Positions 46,799 to 62,269 of a stretch of DNA of 64,000 nucleotides are shown piece after piece. A model generated the notes under the pieces. It did not search any database. It saw nothing but the letters and a program-made list of their open reading frames with translations, and was not told where the DNA came from. The stretch comes from Ancylostoma caninum (lineage: Eukaryota; Nematoda; Chromadorea; Rhabditida; Ancylostomatidae). Position 1 is the first letter of the stretch, and every line of letters begins with the position of its first letter. The stretch covers positions 2,170,001-2,234,000 of the forward strand of contig JBAJFG010000002.1 of the NCBI GenBank assembly GCA_037903475.1, in the 5' to 3' direction. Both the position numbers and the translations under genes were made by a program.

Positions 46799-48544
46799 GT
46801 GGAATCACACAGATTATCGAGGAAAGAACAGAAAATCATCGACAGTTTCTCTTGTATCCTACGAGAGACCTCGTATGACAATCTTGTCATTGATTGCGAA
46901 GAAGACGCATGCGTTGAAGAAGACAATACAGACCCACTATGGAATGGCGAAGATGAAGAATCATTGTCAGTCAGGTGCAAAGGATCAGTTCGGTCTGGTA
47001 ATGTGGAAGTGATAAAGGAAAAGGTGTACATGTTTCTTTGAATTGCCTTGAGGTCGGTAAATTAAGTTGATACTATGCAAGAGACGGAAGTATAGGCGTT
47101 TTGTCGATCAACTTCCAAGGGGTTCCGTGGACTGAGGTCCTGAGAAGGCGATGCAGATTTATGAGTAACGAATACCAATTGAAGAAGTTGAGACAAATTG
47201 AGAGGGAGCGTGAATTGTTGACTGTGACTGTTGTCGTTCATCAGTAGAGAGCATATTCTCGTGTTCGGGGCATGTCCATGCGGATAGACTAGTCCGTCTT
47301 CGTATGTCAATGGAAAAGCTGAAGGAGGAAAATCTATTGAAAATAAATTTGGGTGTTTCTCTCCACGTAACGATATTCGCCAAATGGCACTTAAGATCAA
47401 TAGAGGAGAGGAGTTGCTGATTGAAAACTTCAAGGCAAGCCACCGCTGGATTCAGAACATTAAAAGAAGCTGTAGAATCGTCTCACGATGTCTCACCTTT
47501 ATCTCTAAGAAAAACTCCTTAAATCAAGACCGACTTTTCAGTGAGGCGCAAAACGTTGTGTCTGAATTGAGAAAAGGTGACTGGTTCTGTGTAACTACTT
47601 ATTCAGGCGCTGTTAAGTTTAGCATTATTTCTCCGTCTAGAAATGGAAGGGTGGCCAATGGAAAGAGTTTGCAATGCCGACCAGAGCGGATTTCTAAAAG
47701 AGCTACACACCGCTCTATCACTGGTCATGATAGTCTCAAAGAAGGTCCAGAGAGTTGTCAAACCTGTTGCGAGAACCACGCACTCCTTCACTGTTCTGCC
47801 ATTCTTATTTGCTGATGGTCACTTAGGCGAGAAACTTTTTGTAGTAATGCAGGTTCGTGAAACACAAAGTTGACCTCTCTTTGCACCATCTTAACAGTGT
47901 TTTCCTTAGGAAGTGGAGGGAAAGTTCCCCGAGAAAGAAAATTTTCAAGCAGCGAATCTGGAAGTTCGGGCCAATACCACGCACATCATGAACAAGCAAC
48001 TTATGTTATACTGGATCAGATCATGCGTAGCGTCTCCAAATGCTCCAGCTATGATGTTGCTTGTGATTGATTCGTGGAATCCGTTCAAAGATCCTGCTGT
48101 AATTCAGTCTGTTCTGCCAGAAGGAAGGAAAGTGAAAGTAGTGAATATCCCTCCTGGCACAACTGCTCAGGTCCAGCCCCTTGATGTGTACTTTTTTTAC
48201 CTTTTGAAGCAATGTATAAGAGAGTCACATCTTACATCATTGCACATGATCTGAACTTCTCTGTTCATCATCATGACTCTATCCTTCGAATTTTATCCCT
48301 TGTGTACCACCGGTTTTGTGCTCCTCGGTCTAAGAATTTTCTTCGATATTCTTGGTATGCAGCTGGATATTCTGACGGACATTCAGGTCCTTTTGAAACT
48401 CCAATTCAGAACTGTTTCTCCTTCGATTTAACTGGCTCTTGTGAATGTTCAAGATGTGATGAACTTTTCTTCATACATTGCTCTCGCTGTAAGCATCTTC
48501 TTTGTTTCAAGCATTTTGTAGAAGCTTACCACACATGTTCATAA
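46799..48544 (+). pseudogene. CENP-B/pogo-like DDE transposase gene, decayed
   Basis: A multi-exon transposase-derived gene. An acidic N-terminal exon (46799-47023, ending at GTGTAC) is followed by a damaged stretch with stops and frame changes (about 47070-47320). Then comes a CENP-B-type helix-turn-helix block (FKASHRWIQNIKRS). Two clean introns follow: 47577-47640 (phase 1) and 47853-47909 (phase 0). The DDE core then reads NADQSGF (Asp codon 47679), VIDSWN (Asp 48069) and QPLDVYFF (Asp 48183), so all three catalytic aspartates remain, with 37 residues between the second and third. A seven-T run at 48192-48198 holds a one-base frameshift; the next frame continues the family pattern (SRYSWYA-like block) to a Cys/His-rich tail (CECSRCDELF... 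HC) and a stop at 48544. No terminal repeats were found. It could be a domesticated gene if the N-terminal damage reflects unseen introns, but decay seems likelier. Confidence 0.7.
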
Positions 48545-48732
48545 AATTTTCCAGCTTGATTGTGATCAAGCTGCCGTCAAAGAAGTCAAGCCAAGAGTAC
48601 GATTCAAAACGATGTCAAACGCGACAAAGGTGAAAATTCAGCTGAAGAGTCTTGAAATCATTTATGTAATAAAAGGACATTCTGAGCAAATAGTGAACAG
48701 GTTGGAAATTGCAAAGGTCACGTTAGTAGAGG
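48545..48732. other. flank of the transposase pseudogene
   Basis: Contains a short GCTTGATTGTGATCAAGC palindrome (48554-48571). Nothing else. Confidence 0.5.
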
Positions 48733-48802
48733 GGATTGAACACGGAAGATCTTCCTTGTGAATCGAGAGACTTACCACTAAACCACAATGCACCGCTGGT
48801 AT
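48733..48802 (-). repeat. tRNA-like SINE head or tRNA pseudogene
   Basis: The minus strand has TGTGGTTTAGTGGTAAG (A box type) and GTTCAATCCCC (B box type) at tRNA spacing. The acceptor ends do not pair, so it is not a working tRNA. Most likely it is a SINE remnant. Confidence 0.45.
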
Positions 48803-49231
48803 CGGTACAGAAGTGCTCACTCAAGATGATGTGAGCAAAATCGTGACCGAAACCCGTTTATAACTTGTTTCATTTTGCCAATGATTCGGTATAAGTAATC
48901 TTACAGAGTGAGAGACGCTTCACAGCACCATCGGGCACCGTCGACAAAGGCAGAGAGGCGCTCATTTGGATAATAAGTGCAGGAAACGCAAAAACGTTCA
49001 TAACTTCTTTCGTTTTGTTATTGAGCGCAAGAGTGCAACATATTTAGAATCAGCGTTCCCGACTCCTTATGGTGATATGAGATTCACCTTGAGAAGCCAC
49101 AGACATTTGGCATCCTTCCCTTGTTAGTATGAAATCAATCCCGATGAGCGAATACAAAATTCGGCCAGTTTTAGTCTGCATGGGTGCCCTAACGGATAGT
49201 ATCACATGGTTTCGGAACAATATGTGAGCCA
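48803..49231. other. stretch without a recognisable gene
   Basis: Nothing recognised. Confidence 0.5.
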
Positions 49232-49392
49232 ACTTCGTTGCAAGACTGCGGAGTGTGTATCATCGTGAAGGGAAATGGGGCGTTACCAGGCTACATTGAT
49301 TGGCGCCACGATTGAATGAGCCAGTCACAGTGGTCTGGTCACGTCCCATTTCCCCTCACGATGATACACACCCAAGATTGCGCCAACGAACA
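49232..49392. repeat. palindromic fold-back element
   Basis: The inner stem is GTGTGTATCATCGTGA (49253-49268), with its complement ending at 49371. It extends through GGAAATGGG on both arms with few mismatches, and outward through a TTCGTTG block, for about 68 bp per arm around a spacer of about 25-40 bp. No coding sequence. Confidence 0.75.
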
Positions 49393-49567
49393 CTCGAGAT
49401 TTTTCTGAGCATCTGCACTAAATTCACCTACAATCAGGTATTTCCATCCTTCTTCGCGAGGCAATGACTTCGCAGCCACAACATGCGCGACACGACGATC
49501 AGTGAAGCCGTCACGTTGCGCCGTCGCACCATGCTAATCTTCGCAAATTTACGTGCTCACGCAAAAT

Positions 49568-49605
49568 TTATTTATTTATTTATATATTTATTTACATGAG
49601 ACATC
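49568..49605 (-). repeat. (AAAT)n tail on the minus strand
   Basis: TTTATTTATTTATATATTTA on the plus strand, followed by a unique block. It looks like the tail of a minus-strand retroelement remnant. Confidence 0.5.
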
Positions 49606-49739
49606 TCATTCTATCAGTGCACAGACATAGTTGCTATTACAAATGAGTGCAATCTCATATCTGCCTAGGAAGTAATCATCACTTGAGACAGTTGTCAAGA
49701 ATTCTAGTGAACGACCGAATATTCTCAGAAATTGCCTTA

Positions 49740-52700
49740 AATCTACTCATTGCTGAGTAATCGGATCCTGCTCTACTAACGAAGGAAAAAAAGCACAAAT
49801 TATTCCATCTTCTTGAATCTCCTACTACTCATCCACTATATAAGAAAATGTGTGCTGATATTGAATATCACACGCGGAGGTGTCTTGCAAATCGTGAGAA
49901 ACGGCTAACTGAAACAAACACCAAAGCTCTATACGGATATCTTAGGAAAAGAATTAAAGATCAACAAAGACTTCCTGCTCTAACGGATGATTTTAATAAT
50001 TTACACCAAACAAATGCGTCTAAAGCCGAAGCTCTAGAATATTATTTTGCAAGTGTGTTCAATGATCATGGAAGAGACTTTATTGATAACTCCTTCTCAT
50101 CCTACACCTGCGATAAAGCAATTGATGAATTTTATATACATCTTAACGAAGTTTTTGATGTAGTGCGGAAAATGAAGCCCTCAAAGTCGGCTACCTACGA
50201 TAGTATTCCGCAAACTGTTTTCAGAAATTGTGCGACGTCCCTGTGCCAATCTCTATCTTTTATTTTTAACGTGTCGTTAGTATTAGGTTGTCCCATAAAT
50301 AATGGCCGTTTTGGAGGTGCGCATTCCAAGGTAGCGTAACTCAGCTCAAACTTTAGATTTTCCCTTGAAATAAAAAGTATTATGATCAGCATTTCCTGCA
50401 CATTTTAGCAGTATAGTGGAACTTATGTAAGGAAAAAAGCCGAAATCACAGGAGTTAACGAAGTGCGAAAGGTCAATTTTCAGTACCCATTGGTTCACAT
50501 GAATTTTCTAGTCGAAAACTGGATTCATCGCGAGCTCGAAAAGATACCCTATTAGGCAAAGGTCTGGCCAACACAATATTGCAATGAGAGATCCAACGTC
50601 TCACTCAGTGAAATTTTTCTTGGTAGGATGTGAACCAGTGTGGATTTGCCCGCCAGTGGACCGCCAGTGGACGTGCACTTCTTCGGCTCGCCAGAACTGA
50701 GGCATTTTCAACCGAATCTCGAAGCCATGCCCAAAATGGTAACAGGCGAGGCCTTTAGTGAATTCTACTCGTGGCCTGGTCTAGCTAATGTCGAACACCT
50801 CGAGTAGCATTTCATCTCCCAGAAAAAGTTACCGTATTCTGAGAAGTCAAAGAACGATGAGTATATCCAGATCACTCTCAGCGATGCAAGCAAGACAAAA
50901 GTCCATTTTAATAAGCAATGTCTACTCATCACTAAAAGTGGCCCATTTTTTCCGGAAAATTTCGCAACATTGTTTATTAGAGAGATTAAAGTAAATGGTG
51001 TCGCAAGTTAAGCACTGACCAGCAATGCTTTTGTTCAAAATCCACTTTGCCTATTTTTTGCCATGTTTGGCTGCCAAGAAGGCAGGGCGACCAGTGATTT
51101 AGTTGCGTCCAAGCTGGCTGCTAACATTTTTACAGGCTGTTTCAGAACCCTCGTCTCGCCTCCAGAACTATGCTTTCGTTTCTGACAAGTTTCGTGACCA
51201 CGACCTAGTCAAATTTGAGAACTCGTTTCGTTCTGGAAGTGTTTCTCTTGTCACAGCTTCTGCGCGTTTACAACACAACAACCTGGCCAAATGCATAGCT
51301 AACACCAAATCTGGCTTTCATCCTGTTAGGGCGAAAAAATAGTCTAAAAATTGGGAGAGCACAAAAATCATATTTTGCCTCATCTTACAATTTCGTCTGC
51401 AGAAACCAAAGAAAGGGTAACTGAGGAGTCCTTTTTAAGGTACGAATAGAGCAGATCTTGCTCCTTATAGTAGTCCAAAGTTTGTCCATCTAGCTTCTGA
51501 ATTAATGGATTTATAAAATTCCAAAAAGTCATTACTAGTTCGCGGCCATTTTTTGTGGGACAACCTAATATTAGGGGAAGTCCCTCAGATATGGAAAGAG
51601 TCGATAGTAACACCCATACCCAAAAGCAGAATACTTCAAACATCTCCGGCTACAGACCTATAAGAATTACTCTGGTGCCTAGCAAAATTCTTGAAAAAAA
51701 ATTACACGTGAGAAACTTTTGGACTGGTTCTCAAGATAAAATTTGATACCAAATGAACAGCACGGCTTCTTACCTGTGCTCTCGACCACAACACTACTAG
51801 CAGATAGCGTATATGACTGGGTATCATCGCTAAACCAGGATAATTCTGTGGATACCGTTTATTTTGATTTATCGAAGGCTTTTGATAGAGTAAATCACAA
51901 GAAACTTCTTCTGAAGCTAGATCAATATGGAATTCGAGGCCAGCTACTGGATTGGTTAAAATCATACTTGAATGAGCGATACATGACTGTCAAAGTGGAG
52001 GACAGCTATTCAATTCGACATGCTTGTAAGAGCGGTGTTCCGCAAGGCAGCATTTTATTTCCACTTTTATTCCTTGTTTATACCTTTGATCTCGCACTTG
52101 CACTAGAAACAAGTCATCTTATCAAGGTTCAAGTCTATGCAGACGACATTAAGATATAAACCTGCTATAATGATAACAATCGCGACGAAGCTCTGCAGGC
52201 CTTGAGGAATTCCACTGAAAGAATGATGGCATGGTCAAATACGTGGGATTTACCTGTCAATCTTTCGAAAACTGTTTTTATGCATCATGGAAATAGTGCC
52301 AGTCCCAGTTTTGACTTTAATGGTTTCAATTTGCAAGAGATTCACAGTTTCCATGATTTGAGTGTACTGGTAGACCGTTCTTTAAAATTTGATCAGCATG
52401 TGGATCACGTCACAGGGAAAGCATTGTCTATTCTGTTTACGATTTTGAGGAATGTTCATGCAAGTGATCCAAGAATACTATTGCGACTATGCAAAACCTA
52501 TGTTTTACCCCGCCTGGAGTACTGCAGCGTCGTTTGGAGTCACCACATCAAGAAGTATGTCCGCAGAATCGAGAAAGTTCAAGAGATTTTTACTAGAATC
52601 CTATATTATTGTGCATTCCCAGATCCAGGTTATCCTGCAACTCTGCCCGCATATAAGACCCGCTTAGAAAAGTTAAAACTGAAAACTTTGAGATGTAGGA

Positions 52701-53330
52701 GGGTGATAAACGACCTCGTTTTTTGCTTCCGAATCTTACGTAAAGAAATCGGGATGCAGGCGAGTAAATATTGGACTTTTCGCCCTGCTTATGGGAGAAA
52801 TGGTTCTCTCATACTTCATTATCCCAACCTGAAGGAACACCACTTTGCCATCAGTTTCAATTCTTTGTTCTCTAGAGCGGCATTATGGTTTCGAAATCTG
52901 CCAGAGGATATGGTAGGTTGCACCAATTCAAAGAGTTTTAGAAAGAAATTGAAACAAATGAACATTCTCTACGTTTTGAATATTTCTGATATTTAGACAC
53001 TTAGTGCGAGCTTCATTGGTGTTCGGCTTCTGGATCACCTTTCCACTTCTACTCGATTGCTCTCATTATTACACATTTTAAGATCTGGTCCATACGCATT
53101 ACCGTTTTTTTGAAATTCTGTAATATTGTTATGCGGATGCTAAAGAATACTGTAATGGAGGCTGCTCAGCATTTTGCAAACAGGTGTAAATTGGGTCCCT
53201 ATTGTTTGTCTGTGTCGCAACACCCTTTGCCAGCTAAGCTCCAACTATGCATCAGTCATCACGCAACAAGTTGGTTCCCAGCGAAAAATTTTTCCGTACT
53301 GAAATGTTGTGTTTTTCTATGGTAAGTCTG
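49740..53330 (+). pseudogene. CR1/Jockey-like LINE reverse transcriptase, 5'-truncated and interrupted
   Basis: The frame from about 49780 reads a linker (TNTKALYGYLRKRI) and a KMKPSKSATYDSIP block that opens the reverse transcriptase, then stops at a mariner insertion (50283-51568). After it the frame resumes with EVPQIWKESIVTPIPKS, shifts several times, and continues EQHGFLP, YFDLSKAFDRVNH, SGVPQGSILF and the catalytic YADD (near 52138-52149), with a stop codon three codons later. The last part (52202-52996) carries the thumb and C-terminal region (PRLEYCSVVWSHH). The endonuclease is absent. Frameshifts, stops and the insertion make it non-functional. Clade placement is by motif style only. 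Confidence 0.85.
50283..51568. mobile_element. 1,286-bp mariner-like element inserted in a LINE
   Basis: TTAGGTTGTCCCATAAATAA at the left and its partner TTAGGTTGTCCCACAAAAAA (reverse complement of the right end) are the terminal repeats. TA flanks both ends (50281-50282 and 51569-51570), and the LINE frame can be joined across the point. The length is that of a full mariner, but I could not recognise a transposase in any frame, so the interior is either badly decayed or unrelated filler. The first 490 bp match 29071-29550. Confidence 0.88.
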
Positions 53331-54255
53331 GTTTTGGTTTGTTAGGGGTGGGAATACCTAACAAAACCAAAATTCAAAGCCAGATTCCTCACGAAATCTC
53401 CCTCGTGAGAAGTGACGCCTCCCAGCGCGCATTTAGCACCAGGAACCATTTCCTCTTCCACTAGTGGATTTTTTCTATAAGTATAAATATATAACGCTGC
53501 TAGACTCTTGTTTTTTCCTCTTGTACTTCACCAGATAGGGCGCTTACAAAATTCCGACGTCGAAAAAGGCTGAGCACATGTCCAGCCATGTTCTTTCCAT
53601 ACTGTTTTCCTTGGTTGTTCTTCAGTTATTTGTTCTACATCAACTATGGATGACACAGTCTTTTCAAACGTTTTTTCTAACATTTTTATGTTCCTGTTTT
53701 TCTGTCACGTCTACCTTTGCTGTTCAATTGATACACCCCTGAGGTGTAAATAAATAAATGAATAATAAATAAATAAATAGCGTTCGAATCACCACGTACT
53801 CCACATCCCGAATGCACTATTAGTTTATTTTTTGAGAATCGTGGTCCATGTTCAGCAATTATCTTAATTACGCATCCGAAAAGCACATAGGCAACGAGAA
53901 GAAGGGTCACGACAATTATCGTTCTCTTTAGCTGCCACCCATACCCTCGGATTGAGATATTTTGCATAAACCACATTTTCACGTGCTATTTCAGAGAGAT
54001 TTAACTTCAGGAGACCATGACGAGCTAAATGATGCCAAACTCGAATGCTGAATTTCTTTTGCCTATTTCAATATCACATGTGGTTCAATATCACCGTTCC
54101 AGCGATGGCATGAAGCGAAATATTAAATGTCACAACTGGATTTTGCGCAAAAGTAGAAACGGCGAGAAGAAATGGGTTTAATAAAATTCCATAGTTTTAT
54201 TATAGTACATGTGTGAAGATACAAGTTCGAACGGATCTTCTGAAGGTATCATATA
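53331..54255. other. stretch without a gene; AAAT repeat at 53742-53780
   Basis: Contains a tetranucleotide tail (53742-53780) after GATACACCCCTGAGGTGTA, probably another retroelement 3' end and possibly that of the LINE to its left. Nothing else is recognised. Confidence 0.45.
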
Positions 54256-55441
54256 CAGTGGACGTCAATGGCGTTGGCCCATCTGTGGTTTCGAGAAGGA
54301 CGTCGCACAAGCGCGGAGGCGCCGTAACCTGTGTATTCTGCTGCTGTTGTGCAATTTCTAGCAGCTTTTCTGCCTGATTTTAAGGATTTTCGACTAAATC
54401 GGAAGGAAAAGACCCTAGAAATATTAGGTTGAGAAATTATAAATGTCCGTTTGACCTTCAAATTAGAAACACCACCACGACAACATTACAGGAACTCCAT
54501 CCAAGGGGTATTTCCCAAATTGTTGCATGACCTTCTATTCCCTCCATGAAATGAACGAGACAAAATCGTAGAGCTTTGAGACGCCGTTTCGACCCACCCA
54601 AATTTTAGCTCCACCGCAGTTTTTAAAGTTCTTCTCCTTCAATGAACGCTGCATCGACAGGAACAAGTGTTAATCTGATAGTGCCGATCGTGGACTATGA
54701 GGCAGATGAGGAAGGGCTCCTCACCCTTATTTTTTGGTTCTCTTTCAGGTCATTTTCGCGATATGTCGTTTGGACCGTGTCGTGGATAAGTTTTGTAGCC
54801 GCCGTTTTGATTCCATGACGATGGAGGTCTTAGTCCAAACGGTCCTGATATTGCGCAGAGAGATGAGGGGTAAACTTCTGACCAGGATTCATCATTCTTG
54901 AATGGAACATTCCTTTCATATTTTACGGCAAACGCAGTGTCACCTTCCATTCGTGACCATTAGATTTACGTGTTGGAATAGACTGCTGTACGTCGCTGAG
55001 CAGGTGTGGTTTTCCGTCTGCGTGCTCAAGGCACACTCTTCTGTTATCTGACACTATAAAGGTTTCGAAGGAATGGCGACTCTTTACAAGGCAGAGAAGG
55101 ATTCGGCCGATGGCGGCTCCCGTATCTACAATGTCCGCCTTAAGTGGGTGGGCCATCAGTTTAAAATACTTTTTCAAGTGTAAAACATCGGTGGATACCA
55201 AACAAATCACATATCTTTTGAAGCGCCATGAAGTGTTTCTTTACATGAATACGCATGCCCCGCCAAAAATAGTGACACTGGGGAAAATAGAGGAAGAAAG
55301 GAGAAAAAATGCGGCGGACATTTGTAATTGCTCAACATAATAGCATTCCAACGGCGACGACACCGATCCCGGCTCACGCGACGCGGTCGCGCTGCCCCCT
55401 TCTCGAGGCCGCGGATGGGCCACCGCCACTGCCGTCCACTG
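54256..55441. mobile_element. fold-back MITE, copy C, split by a nested mariner
   Basis: The left end CAGTGGACGTCAATGGCG and the reverse complement of the right end CAGTGGACGGCAGTGGCG are inverted repeats that continue through GGCCCATC and CTCGAGAAGG. TA lies outside both ends. Without the inserted segment (54424-55340 plus one TA) the element is about 270 bp, the size of copy A at 9200-9464, and it shares TTTCTAGCAGCTT with that copy. Confidence 0.85.
54424..55340 (-). mobile_element. decayed mariner nested in the MITE (917 bp)
   Basis: The left end is TTAGGTTGAGAAATTATAAA and the reverse complement of the right end is TTATGTTGAGCAATTACAAA; both go on to TGTCCG. TA duplications are at 54422-54423 and 55341-55342. 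Minus-strand frames in the interior carry faint mariner transposase traces (QQSIPTRKSNGHEWKV near 54945-55000 resembles the block before the catalytic core's W-W-D). Multiple stops and a length below 1.3 kb show decay with deletion. Confidence 0.8.
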
Positions 55442-55687
55442 TATAAAGAAATGATTGCATGACGAAACCCTTCAGTATATGGACAAAGTAGCGAAAGATA
55501 ATGGCGCCTCTTTGGCGCCTGCGATGGCACGGCCTGGATCCTTCATCTACTTTTGCGTTACAGGCAAACCTTTAGGCTGTGCGAATGCCAGAGGGGTCTT
55601 AGGTCATCGAAGGAGTAGGGTTCGAACATCCAAACTACTAATTATACTTCTGACGGATACTTGGTGCGCTCTACCATGTGTCTTACA
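55442..55687. other. stretch without a recognisable gene
   Basis: Nothing recognised. Confidence 0.5.
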
Positions 55688-55868
55688 GTCCTTGTCGAAA
55701 AGATAGACGGATTGCGCGTGCGGTTTCACAGCGTCGCGGTCACAGAGTCGCATCGGGACCTCCTCGACCCTCTCACTTGGAGCATTCTCTCTCCGCGTCC
55801 CTCGTCCGGGTCCCGCCACGATTCTGCAGTGACGGAATCCGTCTATCTTTTCGACAAGGAGTGTACCT
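55688..55868. repeat. fold-back element of about 180 bp
   Basis: CCTTGTCGAAAAGATAGACG (about 55692) is mirrored near 55862 by its reverse complement. The exact stem is about 24 bp, with weaker pairing inward through CGGGACC blocks. No coding sequence. Confidence 0.75.
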
Positions 55869-58800
55869 TTTTTCGCATCACTACTATTGACGCGTCTCGC
55901 GTTAGTGCTACTATTACGTCACTACTATACTACTTCTTTTAAAAATTGCTTTCTGGTTCAGAAAATAGGACATTTTCACTTTTCCGATAGAAGAACCAAA
56001 CGAAGGGGAAATCACTCCTCGAACTCATGTTACCGAAAACGGAGCCACTGTTAATGGCTGTTAAAGTCGGCTTACGTGGACATCAGCGAAAGCGTAGGAA
56101 AACGAAAAATAACACGAACTTGAATTTGAAAAACTCACCATTCGAGTTTGGTATCATTTAGGTCGCAATGATCTACTGAAGTTAAATCTCTGTTAAACAG
56201 CACATGAAAATGTGATTCACGTAAAGTATCTCAATCCAAGTATATAGGTGGCAGCTAAAGGGAACGGTAATTGTCATTACTCTCTATCTCGTTGCCTGTG
56301 TGGGATGCGTAGTTAAGATAATTGCTGAAGATCGACCACGATTCTTAAAAAATAAAGAAACTAATAGTGCACTTGGAATGTAGAGCGCATGCTGGTTCAA
56401 ATGGTATGCTTCTTACTCCACAATGAACGAAGTTATGCGAGGGTGACGCGAAGACGTCCTCCGAAATCGCGTGTTTTTTAAAAGAAGATGCCGCTTCTAT
56501 TGTAGTTAACTGAAAACTGGGAAATATTTCCACTTTGTGCCATTAACCGAAATGAGCTCACATTTCAGCCTTTTGTGGTTTTCCCTTGAAGCAAATGCAG
56601 ATTATCTCCACAGGACTACAATAAATCTTTGGCCAAACTTTGCAAGGCATTGAAACGCTTGTAGGTTAGAAAAAAGGATGAAATGTTTGTATAAGTTTAC
56701 TCAATTTATGGGCTTCAGAAACCACTAGTTAGATCTTTCCAGTTTTTCGATGTAGGCCTCAAAACTTTTGGGAGCCGCATAACGTCGAGCCCGCACCTCC
56801 CTAGGGTCAATTCAACCCTAAATTCTCACGGGGTATCAGCAGTGGGTCCCACAATTTTGTAGGAGCAAGGTAAGGGTCTGCTCTCTAAAGCAATTAGACG
56901 GTAATGTCGATATAAGCTAGTGTTAGGGAGTATGAGGAATATCCCGCAGTGGGAACAAAGTACACAGGGTAAGGCCTCCTTACCGGCCTCGGCCGGCATC
57001 GCTTTCTTCTTCGATTTTCCACGTACGGCGCGGCCGCGCGCCCTCCGGCGTATCCCCACTTTCTTATCTTTACCCATCGATTCTGGCCTAACCGTCAACC
57101 CACTGTGGGGCTCCGAGCCCCTGCTAAATTCCGTCATTCTACTCTAACGCGCTAACCACCACCGCCTCTCTATTCCCCTGTGATTGCTGGTTAACAATTG
57201 TCCCATTTCTTGCTGCAATAAATCTGAGTGGTAACCCGTTTCCTTGCACTTTAGGGGAGCAGTGCCCAGGGTTAGAACCCTCAACATTTCTGTCGTTGCC
57301 TTGCCTTGCCTTGCATTTTCAACACCGTGAACGTGTCATAGTCACGGAAGTGACCTCTCAACCAGCGTCTCATGGAGTTTTCTCTGGGAGCTGTTAGAAA
57401 TTTGCACCGAAAGACACTTTCAATGCATATTATGTGCGGTTCGGACTTGGCAAAAATATAATTGCGGATTACTTCATTGATGGTTTAAACAGAGTTCACC
57501 TCTGTGTTTTCGCGAAAATTGCAACGCACGAATACTTGGTCGTTTTTATCGATGAAATGACAACAATAGGAATTATTGCTAGTAACAGAACTGCCATCAC
57601 TTCATGTCGTTCTCAGAAAATTATTGCTATTTAATATGTTCTCTACAAGAATTTTCTTGAAGGAAATCATGGTAGACTTAAGCTGCAGGTCCCGTTGACA
57701 GCGAGCCCACCGTTTCCGGGAGTAAATGCACTCCCTCTGCCGACATCTTTGTCACAGAAATTTGCACCGTTGGTGGAATACAGGGGATATTGATGAGCAT
57801 CATCCACAATACTTTTCATCAATAAATAAATCATTGAAAATTTAAAAAAAAATCACAGCAGTCATGTGTAAGAGGCTGTGTTCTATTCTCATGATCCGAT
57901 CATTATCGCATGATTTTATAAAGGCTCTAGCCGTGCAAACGATTTCGAGCTAATATGTATTGCTCGCTTTTGTAGAAACGGAGCATGATGCTCCTGCCCT
58001 CTGACATTTGCCTAAGATCATATCATTTCTGCGTGCTATATTTTCCTTAATACGAGACTTGATGGGCGCTTTCGTTTTGTTGGGTATTTAAGAAAATCAT
58101 AGGTAGCACCATAGATAACGATCTACTCATCAAAATTTCATTCTCCCCTAAAATAAAAATATAAAGATCTAAAGCTTGAAACCTGTGATGTGCACCACTA
58201 GTTAATATCAAGAACTTAGATAATCGGCTGCTCCATAAATATTTACAACGTCTTGAAGTAGCACCCGATGAACCGACTAAACAACTAAACACTTCGTCAT
58301 TCTGAACTTCTCTGGCGGCATTTTACTAACATTTTGGGAGTGGATGGCTTGGTTTGCTCAGAAGCAGATGGAAACATCCACTACATATGTTGAATGCAGA
58401 AACACTGTTCAAACCAATTCAAACCGAATGGAATTTTTCCAGCTGCACTAGTTTCCTTAGAACTGATTGCTTTGCTCACAATTCCGAGAAATTTGCAATT
58501 GAACTTTGAGACTATCTCCGGCGCTATCTACCATTCAGAGCATCTTTCTGAAGCATGGGGTGTTTGTCTGCACTTCATCCACTGTCTACATTATTCAAAA
58601 TTTCATCAGCATCTTCCATTCTAAGTGGAAGAGATATTTAATAGCACATCTTTAGAATGAACAATGACAGCGTGCATTCATTGTTTGACAACCTAATAAA
58701 GGACAAATAAAAAGTATACAAAGACCAGTGTATTTCATACCCGATGCATAAAAATCATGGAACGCGTAAGCATGACACAGATTCAGTGTGAACAAAAGAT

Positions 58801-58919
58801 GCAGTGAGTATTGAGCAATGAATAAAATTCTTGATGAGTGAGTCAACAAAGCGCATATACAGGTAAAATCAGAATCATGTGTAAGTTCGAGACATTCGTC
58901 TAACATGCATAGTTTTTCC
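55869..58919. other. stretch 3' of the channel gene, no gene recognised
   Basis: A GC-richer island at about 56810-57240 (GGCCTCGGCCGGCATCGC, then GTGGGGCTCCGAGCCCC) looks like a repeat fragment but could not be assigned. The remainder is AT-rich, with short frames only. The 3' UTR of the channel gene should begin below 58920, but no clear AATAAA was placed. Confidence 0.4.
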
Positions 58920-62255
<3,336 letters not shown>

Positions 62256-62269
62256 TCAGACATCATATA

